Shown here: one piece after another, positions 42,226 to 51,319 of the stretch
Position numbering within the stretch: position 1 is the stretch's first letter
Layout of the letters: each line of letters starts with the position of its first letter
Source of the DNA: Clostridium_I sp047718555
Lineage (GTDB): Bacteria; Bacillota; Clostridia; Clostridiales; Clostridiaceae
NCBI RefSeq assembly: GCF_047718555.1
Contig: NZ_JBDNRK010000009.1
Coordinates: forward strand, 1-64,000
Reading direction: 5' to 3'
DNA length: 64,000 nucleotides
The notes under the pieces: generated by a model
The model's database searches: none
Seen by the model: the letters and a program-made list of their open reading frames with translations, nothing else
What the model was told of the DNA's origin: nothing
Translations under genes and position numbers: made by a program

Positions 42226-42921
42226 CTATCCATGAAAATAACCGGTTCTTGATGAAACTACAACATAAGGTATTTCGGAACCATCTTTTTCAATATATGC
42301 TTGGTATAAATCATCATTCAGATGTTCTAATCTAACAACTTTTACCCCATATTTATCATATAAATCTTTTTCAAATAGATCTTTCCAGTCACTGGGAATG
42401 GGTGCGTTTAGAGTCATATAGTTGGCAAAGCTCTCTAAGTCGTCAGCATGACCTCCATTAGCTATATATTGCTTATATAAACTTTCAATATCAACTCGAT
42501 TTAGGAATGTTGGACTCCATTTATATTTTAATGCTTCTGATTTATTTCCTTGACCATTAAGAATATAATTTTTAATGGTCAAGGAAATATCACCATAGTT
42601 TTTGGTAGAAGCTTGACTTGGCTTATTATTATTGCTTACTGGTGTACTATTACTATTATTTGTAGTAGTGCTATTTTGTTTAGCCACATTTTCTTGTTTA
42701 TTAGGTTTGTTTATTTTATCTGATTCTAATTTATTTGTACTAGCTGTATTTGTCACATTGTTAGTGGAAGAAGCATTTGAGTTAGTTTTATTTGCAATAG
42801 CATTAGTGCTATTTGAATTACCACTTAGAGTCTTTGCTGTACTTGAACAGCCAACCATAAATACTAGACTCAAAGCTATAACAGTGCCTGCAATTGATTT
42901 TTTATTAAATGATGAAATCAT
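42226..42921 (-). CDS. Asn/Ser/Thr-rich lipoprotein
   Basis: A 231-residue lipoprotein. The signal peptide ends in FMVGC (Cys near 25), then about 90 residues of Asn/Ser/Thr-rich linker, then a compact C-terminal domain with DISLTIKNYILNGQGNKSEALKYKWSP and EIPYVVVSSRTGYFHG. I do not recognise the domain. ATG 42921 is set by AAAGGAG. It lies between the ABC permease and ATPase genes of an otherwise tight cluster, with a more AT-rich, clostridial composition, so it may be a later insertion. Confidence 0.75.
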   Translation of the reverse strand: MISSFNKKSIAGTVIALSLVFMVGCSSTAKTLSGNSNSTNAIANKTNSNASSTNNVTNTASTNKLESDKINKPNKQENVAKQNSTTTNNSNSTPVSNNNKPSQASTKNYGDISLTIKNYILNGQGNKSEALKYKWSPTFLNRVDIESLYKQYIANGGHADDLESFANYMTLNAPIPSDWKDLFEKDLYDKYGVKVVRLEHLNDDLYQAYIEKDGSEIPYVVVSSRTGYFHG

Positions 42922-43043
42922 AATTATTCTCCTTTTACTATATTTATTAGAAAACCCTAGAGTCCCAATAAACAAATTTGGTTTTGAAAGTATTTGAAGC
43001 ATATTAATAGATACGCCTCCTGCCTGGACCTTTTTCAACAGTT

Positions 43044-45398
43044 CTAACTTCTTAAAACTACAGATAAATCATCTTCTACTGTTACCTTACAACACACAGA
43101 TATAGTAAATCCAACTACTACAATCAGTGCTAACGGACATAGCAGCCAAGTCTGCCATGCAACATGAACAAATTGAATTCTTGCAGCTCCCATTGAGGAC
43201 ATTGCCATACTTACAAGAAGCTCCCCTAAATAATCAGAAGCCAGCACTCCAAGTATGATTCCCAATATCAGTACCATCAAAGTTCCTGCCATATATTGAT
43301 GTTTAACATTTTTAGAAGTTAATCCCACACTTCGCATGATTGCAATCTGGGACATATCCTTTGACAATAACATCTTAAGAAATAATGCAGTTATCAATAC
43401 AACAATTATTACTGCAATTGCGATTCCGCCTATAACAATTGTGCTCATCTGATCAATGATATTTCCAAGAGTCTGTTGTGTATATTCTTTGATATCATTT
43501 ACCTGCGCAGAATCATAGGTATTGTGATAGTAGTCTATTTTCTTTCTAATATCAACTCCTGGAGCCACATCCATGTACACGATATACCAAAGAACGGCAT
43601 CTTCATTTAAACCAAGACTAGTATCCGCCTTTGCTGTTTTTCCACCATTTGTAATATCTTGATAAATACCACATACTCTCATAGTCTTTTCTTTCCCAGC
43701 AACCTTTACTACTACTTCATCTCCCACTTTCTTGTTTAATCCGTCTCTTGACGCATTTGCATAGGAAAGTGAGATTTCCCCTTCACCCTTCGGTGCTCTC
43801 CCTTCCAGATAATTTAATGGAAATACAGAAAAATCTCCGGTTTCAATATTAATATAGTCCCATGAACCTTTCGCATTTTTGACCTGGTAAGAACATGTGA
43901 TGTAGGCCGCATACTTTTTAATATCCGAATCATTCTTCAGCCCTTCCTGTAGCTTTTTAAAATCTTCTGTAATCGTATCTGTCCTTCGAAGATCGATTCT
44001 CATGTCGCTTTTTCCTATTCCCATGTATGTGGAAAATTCCGGTGAATTCATGGTGTTATACATATTTAACGGAAGAATTACAATAAACGTACATACGACA
44101 AAAATAAAAATCAGTAACCTGTATAATTTGAAACGCTTCCATACATCCCTAAGTCCCATGTAAATATTGGTGCTGAAGAATTTGTTCTTAAGCAGTGGAA
44201 AACTGTATTTTCGGTTCTTTCCACGCTCCATGATATCTGAACGTAATGCTTCCACCGCAGAAATCTTATCGATTCTTTTCAGTACTTTCTTGCAGTACAT
44301 CACAATCATGAAATATACAAATAATGGAGCTATAAGAGATAGTACATATTTTAAGTTTCCTGATAAATCCGAAGATATATAAAGTCTCATATTACCGTTA
44401 AACAGATTTACCACTATAAAGGAAAGCAGATAGCCTATTATACCAGCTAGCACTGACATGGCTCTGTATTTGTTAATATATACCTTATTTATATCCTTTT
44501 TGGATATTCCCATTGCTTTCATAACACCGATTTCTCTTAAATCTTCATCAATCGTTGCCAGAAACGTAAGTCTGATACTTAAGGTCGCTATAATAATCAG
44601 CAGAATACTAATAAGTATAATTACCATCGCAACTGTCGCATCTGACATGGCATTAAACAACACAAATATCTTTCCGCCCACTGTAGGACCGTTTGCCGGA
44701 AGACCTGCTTCGATATATGCAGTCTGAACAGCCTGAGAATCCCCGTTTTTATTCAGTTTAAATTCTATAAGATATTCCAGTTTCCCTGCCTGCTCTTTAA
44801 GCATTTCATCATAGTCCGCCTGATTAATAACAAACCGTTTCGAAGAAGTAAGGGAAGAGTTCATCTCATAATCTCTTGCATAATCTGAAATGACAAACTC
44901 TTTCTGATACCCTCCACTTTTCACCGTAATCGTATCACCTATTTTTAAGTGATATTCTTCCATGAAATAGATGGGAACCGCCACTTCACCTTTCTTTACA
45001 TCCAGCTTTTTATTATTCAGATCCAATATAAAATCAAATTTCTTATTCTGTACAACAAATGAAATCTGCTGTACCGTTCCAGCCATCGTTTTATTTTTGC
45101 CAAAATGGATATTACTTCCATCAGCATCCAAAAGAACCATCGTCTCCTGCATCGCTATATTCTCACGCTGTTTTTCTGTAAATTTATCGATTTCTGTCTG
45201 GTCATATTTTCCGGAATGCATCTGCGTAATGTCAGATGGGACTGCACGTTTCTGCAGTTCCGACATCGACTGAATCAGATTTGCAATGATATTTGTTGCA
45301 CTAGCTGCCAAAATAACTGCCATGGCTATAAATACAAATACTGTCACAGTTATGATTTTCTTCCTGCTGAAATCATTCTTTACAATTTTCAAAAACAT
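43044..45398 (-). CDS. FtsX-type ABC transporter permease
   Basis: A 784-residue permease of the MacB/FtsX superfamily. There is an N-terminal helix near residues 15-35, a large extracytoplasmic domain, three helices near 245-380, a second large outside domain (about 430-650) and three final helices. Two FtsX cores show the family signs (DEDLREIGVMKAMGISKKDINKVY and MSQIAIMRSVGLTSKNVKHQYM). It pairs with the ATPase at 41363-42130. It starts 18 nt after the MFS relic, and the cluster begins with a TetR gene. Confidence 0.9.
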   Translation of the reverse strand: MFLKIVKNDFSRKKIITVTVFVFIAMAVILAASATNIIANLIQSMSELQKRAVPSDITQMHSGKYDQTEIDKFTEKQRENIAMQETMVLLDADGSNIHFGKNKTMAGTVQQISFVVQNKKFDFILDLNNKKLDVKKGEVAVPIYFMEEYHLKIGDTITVKSGGYQKEFVISDYARDYEMNSSLTSSKRFVINQADYDEMLKEQAGKLEYLIEFKLNKNGDSQAVQTAYIEAGLPANGPTVGGKIFVLFNAMSDATVAMVIILISILLIIIATLSIRLTFLATIDEDLREIGVMKAMGISKKDINKVYINKYRAMSVLAGIIGYLLSFIVVNLFNGNMRLYISSDLSGNLKYVLSLIAPLFVYFMIVMYCKKVLKRIDKISAVEALRSDIMERGKNRKYSFPLLKNKFFSTNIYMGLRDVWKRFKLYRLLIFIFVVCTFIVILPLNMYNTMNSPEFSTYMGIGKSDMRIDLRRTDTITEDFKKLQEGLKNDSDIKKYAAYITCSYQVKNAKGSWDYINIETGDFSVFPLNYLEGRAPKGEGEISLSYANASRDGLNKKVGDEVVVKVAGKEKTMRVCGIYQDITNGGKTAKADTSLGLNEDAVLWYIVYMDVAPGVDIRKKIDYYHNTYDSAQVNDIKEYTQQTLGNIIDQMSTIVIGGIAIAVIIVVLITALFLKMLLSKDMSQIAIMRSVGLTSKNVKHQYMAGTLMVLILGIILGVLASDYLGELLVSMAMSSMGAARIQFVHVAWQTWLLCPLALIVVVGFTISVCCKVTVEDDLSVVLRS

Positions 45399-45416
45399 TA
45401 TTTTTTCTCCTTCCGA

Positions 45417-46630
45417 CTATATGTCTTTGCTTCGAAAACTCTCATCATTTAAAATATTGTTCTGCCCCAAACTACCTTCTGCTTCTTTCTGTGTTTCCAT
45501 TTCACGGATACCCTTTGATTTAGATACAAGTAGCGCCGTAATTATGAGACCCAGTCCGGCAAGAATTACTAAGAATCCGATTCCTCTTGTTTCACCAGTT
45601 CCTATAATTTTTCCAACAGTATCCGCCAGCACACCACCTTCTACCAGTGCCGGATTAAATACATAATCTGCAAGAACACCTGCCAAACCATAAGCAACTA
45701 CATATCCCAGCTGTGAAATCAAAGAAATAAGTCCCCATGCTCTACCCTGTTTCTCATTATCAATGGATTTTCTTATGAGAACATCAATACTTGTAGTCGC
45801 ATATGGCAGCGAAGCAAAGAATAAAAATCCAGAAATAATAATGACCGTAATGCTTGTTGTTGCACCCATTCCTATCATAGTAATACCAGACACAATAAAG
45901 CTTGCCACCATGACATTTACATATTTGCTCTTTAAGATTCCACTGCCAATCATGATACTGGACACCAGCATACCGCAGGCAACGAGTGTCTGCAGAATTC
46001 CTGTTGTTTTCTCACTGGTAAAGGACAAGACCATCGGTTTTGACAGCACCTGAATAATTCCCATATAAAACATTAAAATGGAAACAAGTACAACTAACAG
46101 CATGACTCCTTTGGATTCAAGAATAATCAGCCATCCTTCTTTTAAGTCCTTAAAAAAATTCATTTCTTTCTTAAACTGTGACTTTGCCTCAAGAGATTTT
46201 CTTACGTAAAAGATTATAACAACCGTTACAACAAAAGTCAGAATATCAATGGTAAATATCATTTTCATACCGGAAACTGCCAGAACTAAACCACCAATAA
46301 TCGGTGAAATCAAAAACTTGGAAGAGGATGCGATCGACACCATTCCACTTGCTTTTGTATATTCATCCTCTGTCAGTAAATCCGTAATTGTTGCTTTATA
46401 TGCCGGATCTAGCAAAGCTAAAAATACGGAACCAAATCCCACACAAAGGCAGATTTGCCACACCTGAATATGTCCTGTGTTCATAAGCACCAGCATAACA
46501 ATCAGCCCAAACGCTGCTACAGTATCTCCCAATATCATCAGCAGTCTTCTATCAAATCGGTCTGCAAGAACCCCCCCAGCCAGATAATCAGGAATTTTTT
46601 TAATTTATCTTCTTTTTTCACTTCATTCAC
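45417..46630 (-). pseudogene. MFS efflux protein, N-terminally deleted
   Basis: From ATG 46538 a 373-residue frame (MILGDTVAAFGLIVMLVLMN onward) gives TM3-TM12 of an MFS drug/macrolide exporter. Just upstream, AGYLAGGVLADRFDRRLL-type loop sequence is present but in a run of 7 G where the frame shifts. The intended start is GTG 46630 (MNEVKKEDKLKKFLIIWLGG), with AGGAGG 9 nt upstream. TM1 joins the TM2-TM3 loop directly, so about 45 residues are deleted at the G-run. The remaining frame may be translated but is unlikely to be a working exporter. Confidence 0.75.
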
Positions 46631-46677
46631 TACATCTAACCTCCTCTCTATAACTTTTAATTCGCTTCAAAATTATT

Positions 46678-46803
46678 TTACGATTTGGTTTGTTTGGTGG
46701 TCTGAACAAGCTCCAATGAGGCAAGCCCGCTTCCTATCGCTGAAATAAGCTCTCCCGACCACAGAAGAAGAAATTTTCCGAAGGATTTTCCCCAATTATT
46801 CAT
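46678..46803 (-). pseudogene. Second MFS N-terminal fragment
   Basis: MNNWGKSFGKFLLLWSGE followed by LISAIGSGLAS is the typical first helix of an MFS exporter. After residue 29 the sequence turns to ELVQTTKQTKS and a stop. It lies 7 nt after the tetR stop and shares its higher GC content, so it belonged to a TetR-regulated efflux operon. It is followed by the other MFS relic, so two MFS starts lie in tandem. Confidence 0.75.
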
Positions 46804-46810
46804 TGCTATC

Positions 46811-47443
46811 TCAATTTTCGCTGCCAAACATCTGCATAACGTACATAAGACTTCCGCTTTCGGCACCGAGCAGCCTTTCTACGTTGAAAACAAACGCCTG
46901 TATGCGTGAAGCACGCTCGTCGTTCGTCATTTTAACCATATCATCATCAAAAACGGTATTCGTATATGCCATAATCATTTCCATGCATTCATACGGGAAC
47001 GGCGTGCTGAACAGTCCCTGCTCAATGCCCTCGCGGATTATTCCCGTCAGTATCGGTGTAACGCCGTTGATTATGACCTTTTGTATTTTCTGATGCATAA
47101 GCGCGTTCTGCGGCTTGTGAATGTGCTCTATAATTTCCTTTCCGTTTCCGCCACTTATGTTCAGTGCCATTACAACGCCGATAATGCGCTCGTTTACGGG
47201 TATGCTCTTATCTCCGGCAATTTCCTGCGCCGCACCTAAAAGACGGACATTATAACGCTCAATCAACGCGTCCATAATATCCTCCTTCGACTTGAAGTGA
47301 TAATACAGCGTTCCCCTTGCAATTCCAACCTTTTCGAGAATGTCGTTTGTACTTGTACCGTCAAAGCCCTTCTGACCGAAAAGCTCATCCACCGCGTCAA
47401 GTATTTCGTTCCTGCGTTCCTCGGCTTCTTTTACAACTCTCAT
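46811..47443 (-). CDS. TetR-family transcriptional regulator
   Basis: A 210-residue TetR regulator. The HTH is ILDAVDELFGQKGFDGTSTNDILEKVGIARGTLYYHFKSKEDIMDALI (ends ILDAVDELFG and YYHFKSKED); the rest is an all-helical ligand domain. GC content and codon use (CGC, GGC, GCG common) are clearly higher than in the neighbours, suggesting transfer from a richer genome. AGGAG is 8 nt from ATG 47443 and too close to a GTG at 47449. It heads the MFS/ABC cluster. Confidence 0.9.
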   Translation of the reverse strand: MRVVKEAEERRNEILDAVDELFGQKGFDGTSTNDILEKVGIARGTLYYHFKSKEDIMDALIERYNVRLLGAAQEIAGDKSIPVNERIIGVVMALNISGGNGKEIIEHIHKPQNALMHQKIQKVIINGVTPILTGIIREGIEQGLFSTPFPYECMEMIMAYTNTVFDDDMVKMTNDERASRIQAFVFNVERLLGAESGSLMYVMQMFGSEN

Positions 47444-47462
47444 TTTCACGTCTCCTTTTTAT

Positions 47463-47513
47463 AGACCGACTGTCTGTCAGCTATATAATGACATATTATT
47501 TTCCAGTTGTCAA
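47463..47513 (-). promoter_or_regulatory. tetR promoter with possible operator
   Basis: On the minus strand TTGACA (47513-47508) is 17 bases from CATTAT. Just downstream GCTGACAGACAGTCGGTC (47480-47463) has the GAC/GTC symmetry of many TetR operators. This is a plausible autoregulatory site. Confidence 0.45.
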
Positions 47514-47621
47514 GAGGTTGTTTTAAATTTTTCCAAAATATTCATTTTAAGTGGAAAATCATTCTATAAACTTGTTCGAACTAGCTAACTTCAAATTTTT
47601 ATCTTTACAAAATCTAATTTC

Positions 47622-48386
47622 TTAAGCTTTGAATTTGGAAATAAGGGATACCATTATTTTATTAACTTTTCCTACATGAACTTTATAATAATAATCTTCT
47701 GTTTTCTCCAACCAACCTTTGTCCTTCCAGAATTTAAAATCAGCTAAGTTTTGAGGTGCTTTTGAAAATGCTTTTTGTTGCATTTTAAATGTTAAAAGTT
47801 TTACAAGTGATGGCTTTATAGGCTTTGTATCAATTAATTTTTTATAGAACACCTCAGTTTGCCTAATTAATTTATTCGTTTCCTTCTTCAATTTCTTCTC
47901 GTTTTTTTCATGGGGTGGAGCAAAGGTTACTCCTACTTTTGCACAAGTTATAAATCCCATTGTGCCAAGCATAAAAGACAAAAACGAAGCAACAAAGCCA
48001 AGACCGAGTGCTCCCGTCGACACTACCACCATTGCTTTTTTTCCGTGATAATCCGGTCGGTGGCAACGGTAAGCAAAGCGGTCCAGAAAGTTCTTCATTA
48101 TCCATGATACATTGTATGTATATAACGGCGAAGCAAATATAACTGCATCAGCCTGCTTCATTTTCATTTCCAGGCTTTCTCTATCGTCCTTTAACGGACA
48201 TTTCTCTTCCCCTTTTTCGATGCATACATAGCATCCCTTACAGAGTTCAAGTCTGATCCGGCTTAATTGAATATACTCAAATTCAATTTCATCATTTTTT
48301 TTCTTCAATTCTCTTTCTATTTGATTAACAGTCTTATATGTATTTCCATTTGTTCTTGGACTACCTATTATTGCAAGTAATTTCAA
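47622..48386 (-). CDS. NAD(P)H-dependent FMN reductase/flavodoxin-fold protein
   Basis: A 254-residue iron-sulfur-flavoprotein-like oxidoreductase. IIGSPRTNGNTYKTVNQIE is the FMN-phosphate loop. CKGCYVCIEKGEEKCPLKDD carries a compact cysteine motif typical of the NADPH-FMN reductase group, and FASPLYTYNVSWIMKNFLDRFAYRCHRPDYHGK is the conserved middle (ends FASPLYTYN and CHRPDYHGK). The C-terminal 80 residues are a basic extension. Electron partner unknown. It is the last gene of a three-gene unit with two small proteins. Confidence 0.85.
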   Translation of the reverse strand: MKLLAIIGSPRTNGNTYKTVNQIERELKKKNDEIEFEYIQLSRIRLELCKGCYVCIEKGEEKCPLKDDRESLEMKMKQADAVIFASPLYTYNVSWIMKNFLDRFAYRCHRPDYHGKKAMVVVSTGALGLGFVASFLSFMLGTMGFITCAKVGVTFAPPHEKNEKKLKKETNKLIRQTEVFYKKLIDTKPIKPSLVKLLTFKMQQKAFSKAPQNLADFKFWKDKGWLEKTEDYYYKVHVGKVNKIMVSLISKFKA

Positions 48387-48407
48387 CGTTCACTCCCCCT
48401 TAGCTAT

Positions 48408-48605
48408 TTAATGTTTCAACAACTGAACCAATAGCAGAATAATTGCTATAACGCTTGATATTACTGTTGCAATTCCGATATACATATGAAAATTCAACGA
48501 ACTTACATCCGTGAGTCCTTTTGCCTTTATCCACAATCCACAAAGAAGTGTAGATAGCAACAGTAGCAGCGCCGCAACTGCAACAATAACTGTAAAATTT
48601 TTCAT
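48408..48605 (-). CDS. Small two-helix membrane protein
   Basis: A 65-residue protein with two hydrophobic helices: residues 5-24 (VIVAVAALLLLLSTLLCGLW) and 42-62 (IGIATVISSVIAIILLLVQLL). GGGAGG 7-8 nt before ATG 48605. I do not recognise the family. It lies between the 89-residue protein and the flavoprotein and is co-transcribed with both. Confidence 0.7.
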   Translation of the reverse strand: MKNFTVIVAVAALLLLLSTLLCGLWIKAKGLTDVSSLNFHMYIGIATVISSVIAIILLLVQLLKH

Positions 48606-48620
48606 TTCAATTCCTCCCAT

Positions 48621-48890
48621 TTACCTTATCAGATTATTTACAATTGAATTTATTAGATTATCTCTCTCTCTTTTTATATCAATATCTATGCCAGTCAAGA
48701 TATGAAACGCTTCCTGCCTTAAATACACACTTTGCACTGCAACTATTATTTGAAATGCAATCAGTCGTAAATCCGTTTCTGATTTGCTGTCATTATAAAT
48801 TTTTCTCAAAACCGGAATCAGATAAAGACAAACTCTGAAATTACCTTTTAACAAATCATACTCATCTGTACAAATGGGGAAATCATACAT
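48621..48890 (-). CDS. Hypothetical protein, possible regulator fragment
   Basis: An 89-residue helical protein. It begins 41 bases after the 3' end of a terminator hairpin and has no clear ribosome site. The helical RLIAFQIIVAVQSVYLRQEAFH stretch and length suggest the ligand-binding end of a truncated TetR regulator, but I cannot prove this. It is followed by the membrane protein and the FMN reductase, as a TetR gene would be. Confidence 0.5.
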   Translation of the reverse strand: MYDFPICTDEYDLLKGNFRVCLYLIPVLRKIYNDSKSETDLRLIAFQIIVAVQSVYLRQEAFHILTGIDIDIKRERDNLINSIVNNLIR

Positions 48891-48905
48891 TTTTCAAAAA
48901 GAAAA

Positions 48906-48931
48906 GACGTGAAAGTCATCACTCTCACGTC
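48906..48931 (-). terminator. Hairpin upstream of the 89-residue gene
   Basis: GACGTGAGAG and CTTTCACGTC (minus strand) form a 10-position stem with one mismatch and a TTTTCTTTTT tail. It looks like a terminator for something once upstream. Confidence 0.65.
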
Positions 48932-49222
48932 AAAATTCTACCTCAATCCATTCAATTATCGTACACTCTAACTGCTTTTCAACTGTTTTTCTTCTGCAAC
49001 AGGATTATGATTCCACGTGCCTTGAGTAGACAACAATGATGACCATAAAGCCTAGTACTCCATTGATGTCAGAATAATATATGTATATTGCCGGCTTACA
49101 CCTTACTAAATTACTAACTTGCCTTTGATAATACAATCAAGAGCTGAGTATTAGAATAATCTTCTTTACATTTAGTTCATACTTTGCAACGACTGATTAC
49201 TCCTACTTTTAATTATTTCCTT
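48932..49222. other. Gap with decayed sequence
   Basis: This stretch has slightly higher GC than the AT-rich gaps elsewhere and short broken frames on the minus strand, which looks like eroded coding DNA. I cannot name a family. The terminator of the LuxR-type gene should be near 49200 but is not obvious. Confidence 0.4.
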
Positions 49223-50125
49223 TTATTTTTCTTTTGAACGGACGAGATTAAAAAGCTGAATCTTACTTGTTACTTCAAGCTTTTTATATATGTTCTGTAT
49301 ATGGTTATCCACAGTTTTATTGGCTATATAAAGGTTTTCTGCAATTTGTTTATATGTAAGTCCGGCAAGAAGCATTTCAATTACTTCAATTTCTTTTTCT
49401 GTAATAGAATACTTTTTTATAAAGAATTCCGTTAATTTGTCATCTTCAATAAACGCTGGCGAATTGAAATATCTATTTGCAAAACCAAGTGAACATATAT
49501 TTATCACCAGAAAGTAAGAAGGCAATGACAATATTTTAAGTAAAATAACATCTTCAAGTACCGGAATATACACTCGAAAAGATTCAAAAATAAAAAATGG
49601 TAAGAAGATTAATGTAATTATTGTAAATACATTAACAGCTTTTTTAAAATCCTTATTTCCTATTTGTTTATAACTTAATATTGTTATTAATAATTCATAG
49701 ACGATTACAAGTATTATTGAAGCTCTAACAGTATAACCTAGATATATTGCATTGCTCAAATAATAAATTGTAATAGCTATTAATTGGAAGGCAGAAACAA
49801 ATAAAATAATTATCTTTTTTGTATTTGATATTTCTTTTCCTAGCAATGAATTTATTAAAAACAATCCAAAAAAACTGCTTAAAGAGGTTCCTGTAATATC
49901 AAAAATCCTTGATAAGATGATAATAAAGCTTTCCACGTCTTTCATTCGTGCTACATATGTGTTCAAAAATATTGAACTTTGAATAAAAAAGAAAGATATA
50001 TTCAATCCAATAAATAATTCTAGAGACCTTTTATTATAGTTTTGATTTATAAAAACCGAAATTGAAATAGATGCAACACCTATAAAAAGTGAAATAATGC
50101 TGAATAAAATTACTATATCTTTCAT
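49223..50125 (-). CDS. Membrane-bound LuxR-type regulator
   Basis: A 300-residue protein: seven or so hydrophobic helices (residues 1-225) followed by a LuxR-type HTH (YSITEKEIEVIEMLLAGLTYKQIAENLYIANKTVDNHIQNIYKKL, shown by its ends YSITEKEIEVIEMLL and VDNHIQNIYKKL). It is likely to sense something in or across the membrane and act on DNA directly. AAAGGAGATTAC sets ATG 50125; the longer frame to 50215 lacks a site. It is divergent from the polyferredoxin gene, a likely target. Confidence 0.85.
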   Translation of the reverse strand: MKDIVILFSIISLFIGVASISISVFINQNYNKRSLELFIGLNISFFFIQSSIFLNTYVARMKDVESFIIILSRIFDITGTSLSSFFGLFLINSLLGKEISNTKKIIILFVSAFQLIAITIYYLSNAIYLGYTVRASIILVIVYELLITILSYKQIGNKDFKKAVNVFTIITLIFLPFFIFESFRVYIPVLEDVILLKILSLPSYFLVINICSLGFANRYFNSPAFIEDDKLTEFFIKKYSITEKEIEVIEMLLAGLTYKQIAENLYIANKTVDNHIQNIYKKLEVTSKIQLFNLVRSKEK

Positions 50126-50340
50126 GTAATCTCCTTTCACCTTAAAAATCAGTTGCTTTATTATATTATAATATTCCTTCCATATGGATTCAATCAAAAT
50201 CAGCCTAAAAAGCATATAGGGAATATCCCCTATCTCTGTTTTTTATCTTAAATAAGGTATTTTACTTATTGTATATTAACGCATTTCTATAGTTTACTTA
50301 TATCAAGCGCTTAATTTTTAATTTGAAAGGAACATTCTAT

Positions 50341-51057
50341 ATGAACATGAGAAAATTTACAAGTTTCATTACATTTTTTTTATTACCCATCACTCTCAAT
50401 TATTTTTCTCCGGTATTACTTGTTCAGGCTGGATTTGAAAATACCTTTTCAGTTATGCATATTGTTTTTGCTCTTATGACTATTTCAGCTATATTTTTCG
50501 GTGCCGCATGGTGCGGTTACATATGTCCTTTTGGTGCATTACAGGATCAACTCCCAGATAAAGGGATAAACCCAAGACTTATGAACTCCAAAGCGTTTAA
50601 TCTAAAATATATAACAGGAACTATATTTTTAATTTTAATCTTATTACCAATCATTCAATACGGATTTAAGGATGTAATAATATTCTATCATATGGAGGAT
50701 ACTAAGGTAACTGTGGACAGTATGCACGGTATAATTCTGTACTACATAATAACAGGTTCGATAGTCCTGATCTGTGCTGTATTTGGGAAACGCGTGTGGT
50801 GTCGGTATTTTTGTCCTATGTATATTCTAAATTATATCGGCATTCAGATATCAAAAATATTTAAACTTCCACGACTCAAGATTTCGCCAGACATCAACAA
50901 ATGTACTGGTTGTCGTAAATGCAATGATTCTTGCATCATGGGACTAAATGTTGCTGACATGGTTAAAAACAACAAATGGAATCATAATGAGTGCGTGCAA
51001 TGTGGAGAATGCATTAAAACTTGTAAAGTAAATGCTCTAAAAAGAGATTTAGGTTGA
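50341..51057 (+). CDS. Membrane polyferredoxin (NapH/CcoG-like)
   Basis: A 238-residue membrane electron carrier. About four helices come with two cysteine motifs at the membrane edge (WCGYICPFGALQD near 60 and WCRYFCPMYIL near 155). Two [4Fe-4S] ferredoxin motifs follow (CTGCRKCNDSC and CVQCGECIKTC). This matches the NapH/MauN group that takes electrons from quinol or flavin to an outside redox partner. No partner is adjacent. AAAGGAAC and ATG 50341. A possible target of the divergent LuxR-type regulator. Confidence 0.88.
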   Translation: MNMRKFTSFITFFLLPITLNYFSPVLLVQAGFENTFSVMHIVFALMTISAIFFGAAWCGYICPFGALQDQLPDKGINPRLMNSKAFNLKYITGTIFLILILLPIIQYGFKDVIIFYHMEDTKVTVDSMHGIILYYIITGSIVLICAVFGKRVWCRYFCPMYILNYIGIQISKIFKLPRLKISPDINKCTGCRKCNDSCIMGLNVADMVKNNKWNHNECVQCGECIKTCKVNALKRDLG

Positions 51058-51159
51058 TTTCTAAGTATGGCGTAGAGCAGTGCCTAAATTCGGTGCATTG
51101 AGCTATGTATCCTTGTCCTTCTTACTCAGTTTACACAAAATTTTTTAAAGGGTCTAGAA

Positions 51160-51318
51160 CTCCGAAAATCTTTTATAGGTTTTCAGAGTCATCCTTTTAT
51201 TTCTTAGCTTTTTTAACAACACACAGCACTCCACATGTGTCTAGGCAAAATAATGATACTGAAACGCAGAATTATTGCACTTATACCCCGGGGGGCTCTT
51301 TAGAGAGCGGGGGCCGTG
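51160..51318 (-). pseudogene. rumA-like 3'-end relic 2 with hairpin
   Basis: On the minus strand THVECCVLLKKLRNK follows an in-frame stop, so only the tail of a RumA-like protein survives. About 55 bases upstream of THVE lies a hairpin (CCCCGGGGGG and GGGGG with TTTAG in it, then CGTGA on the plus strand) that matches the one beside relic 1 at 41278-41305, as does GTATCATT before ACACATGT. The two junctions have common descent. Confidence 0.55.
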
Positions 51319-51319
51319 A

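Noticed and set aside
42632..42997. 121-codon plus-strand frame opposite the lipoprotein
   Set aside because: It is the complement of an Asn/Thr-rich repeat tract, which produces open frames by composition.
48621..48890. Certain TetR C-terminal fragment
   Set aside because: Helical and in the right place, but no sequence motif proves it, so it is listed as hypothetical.
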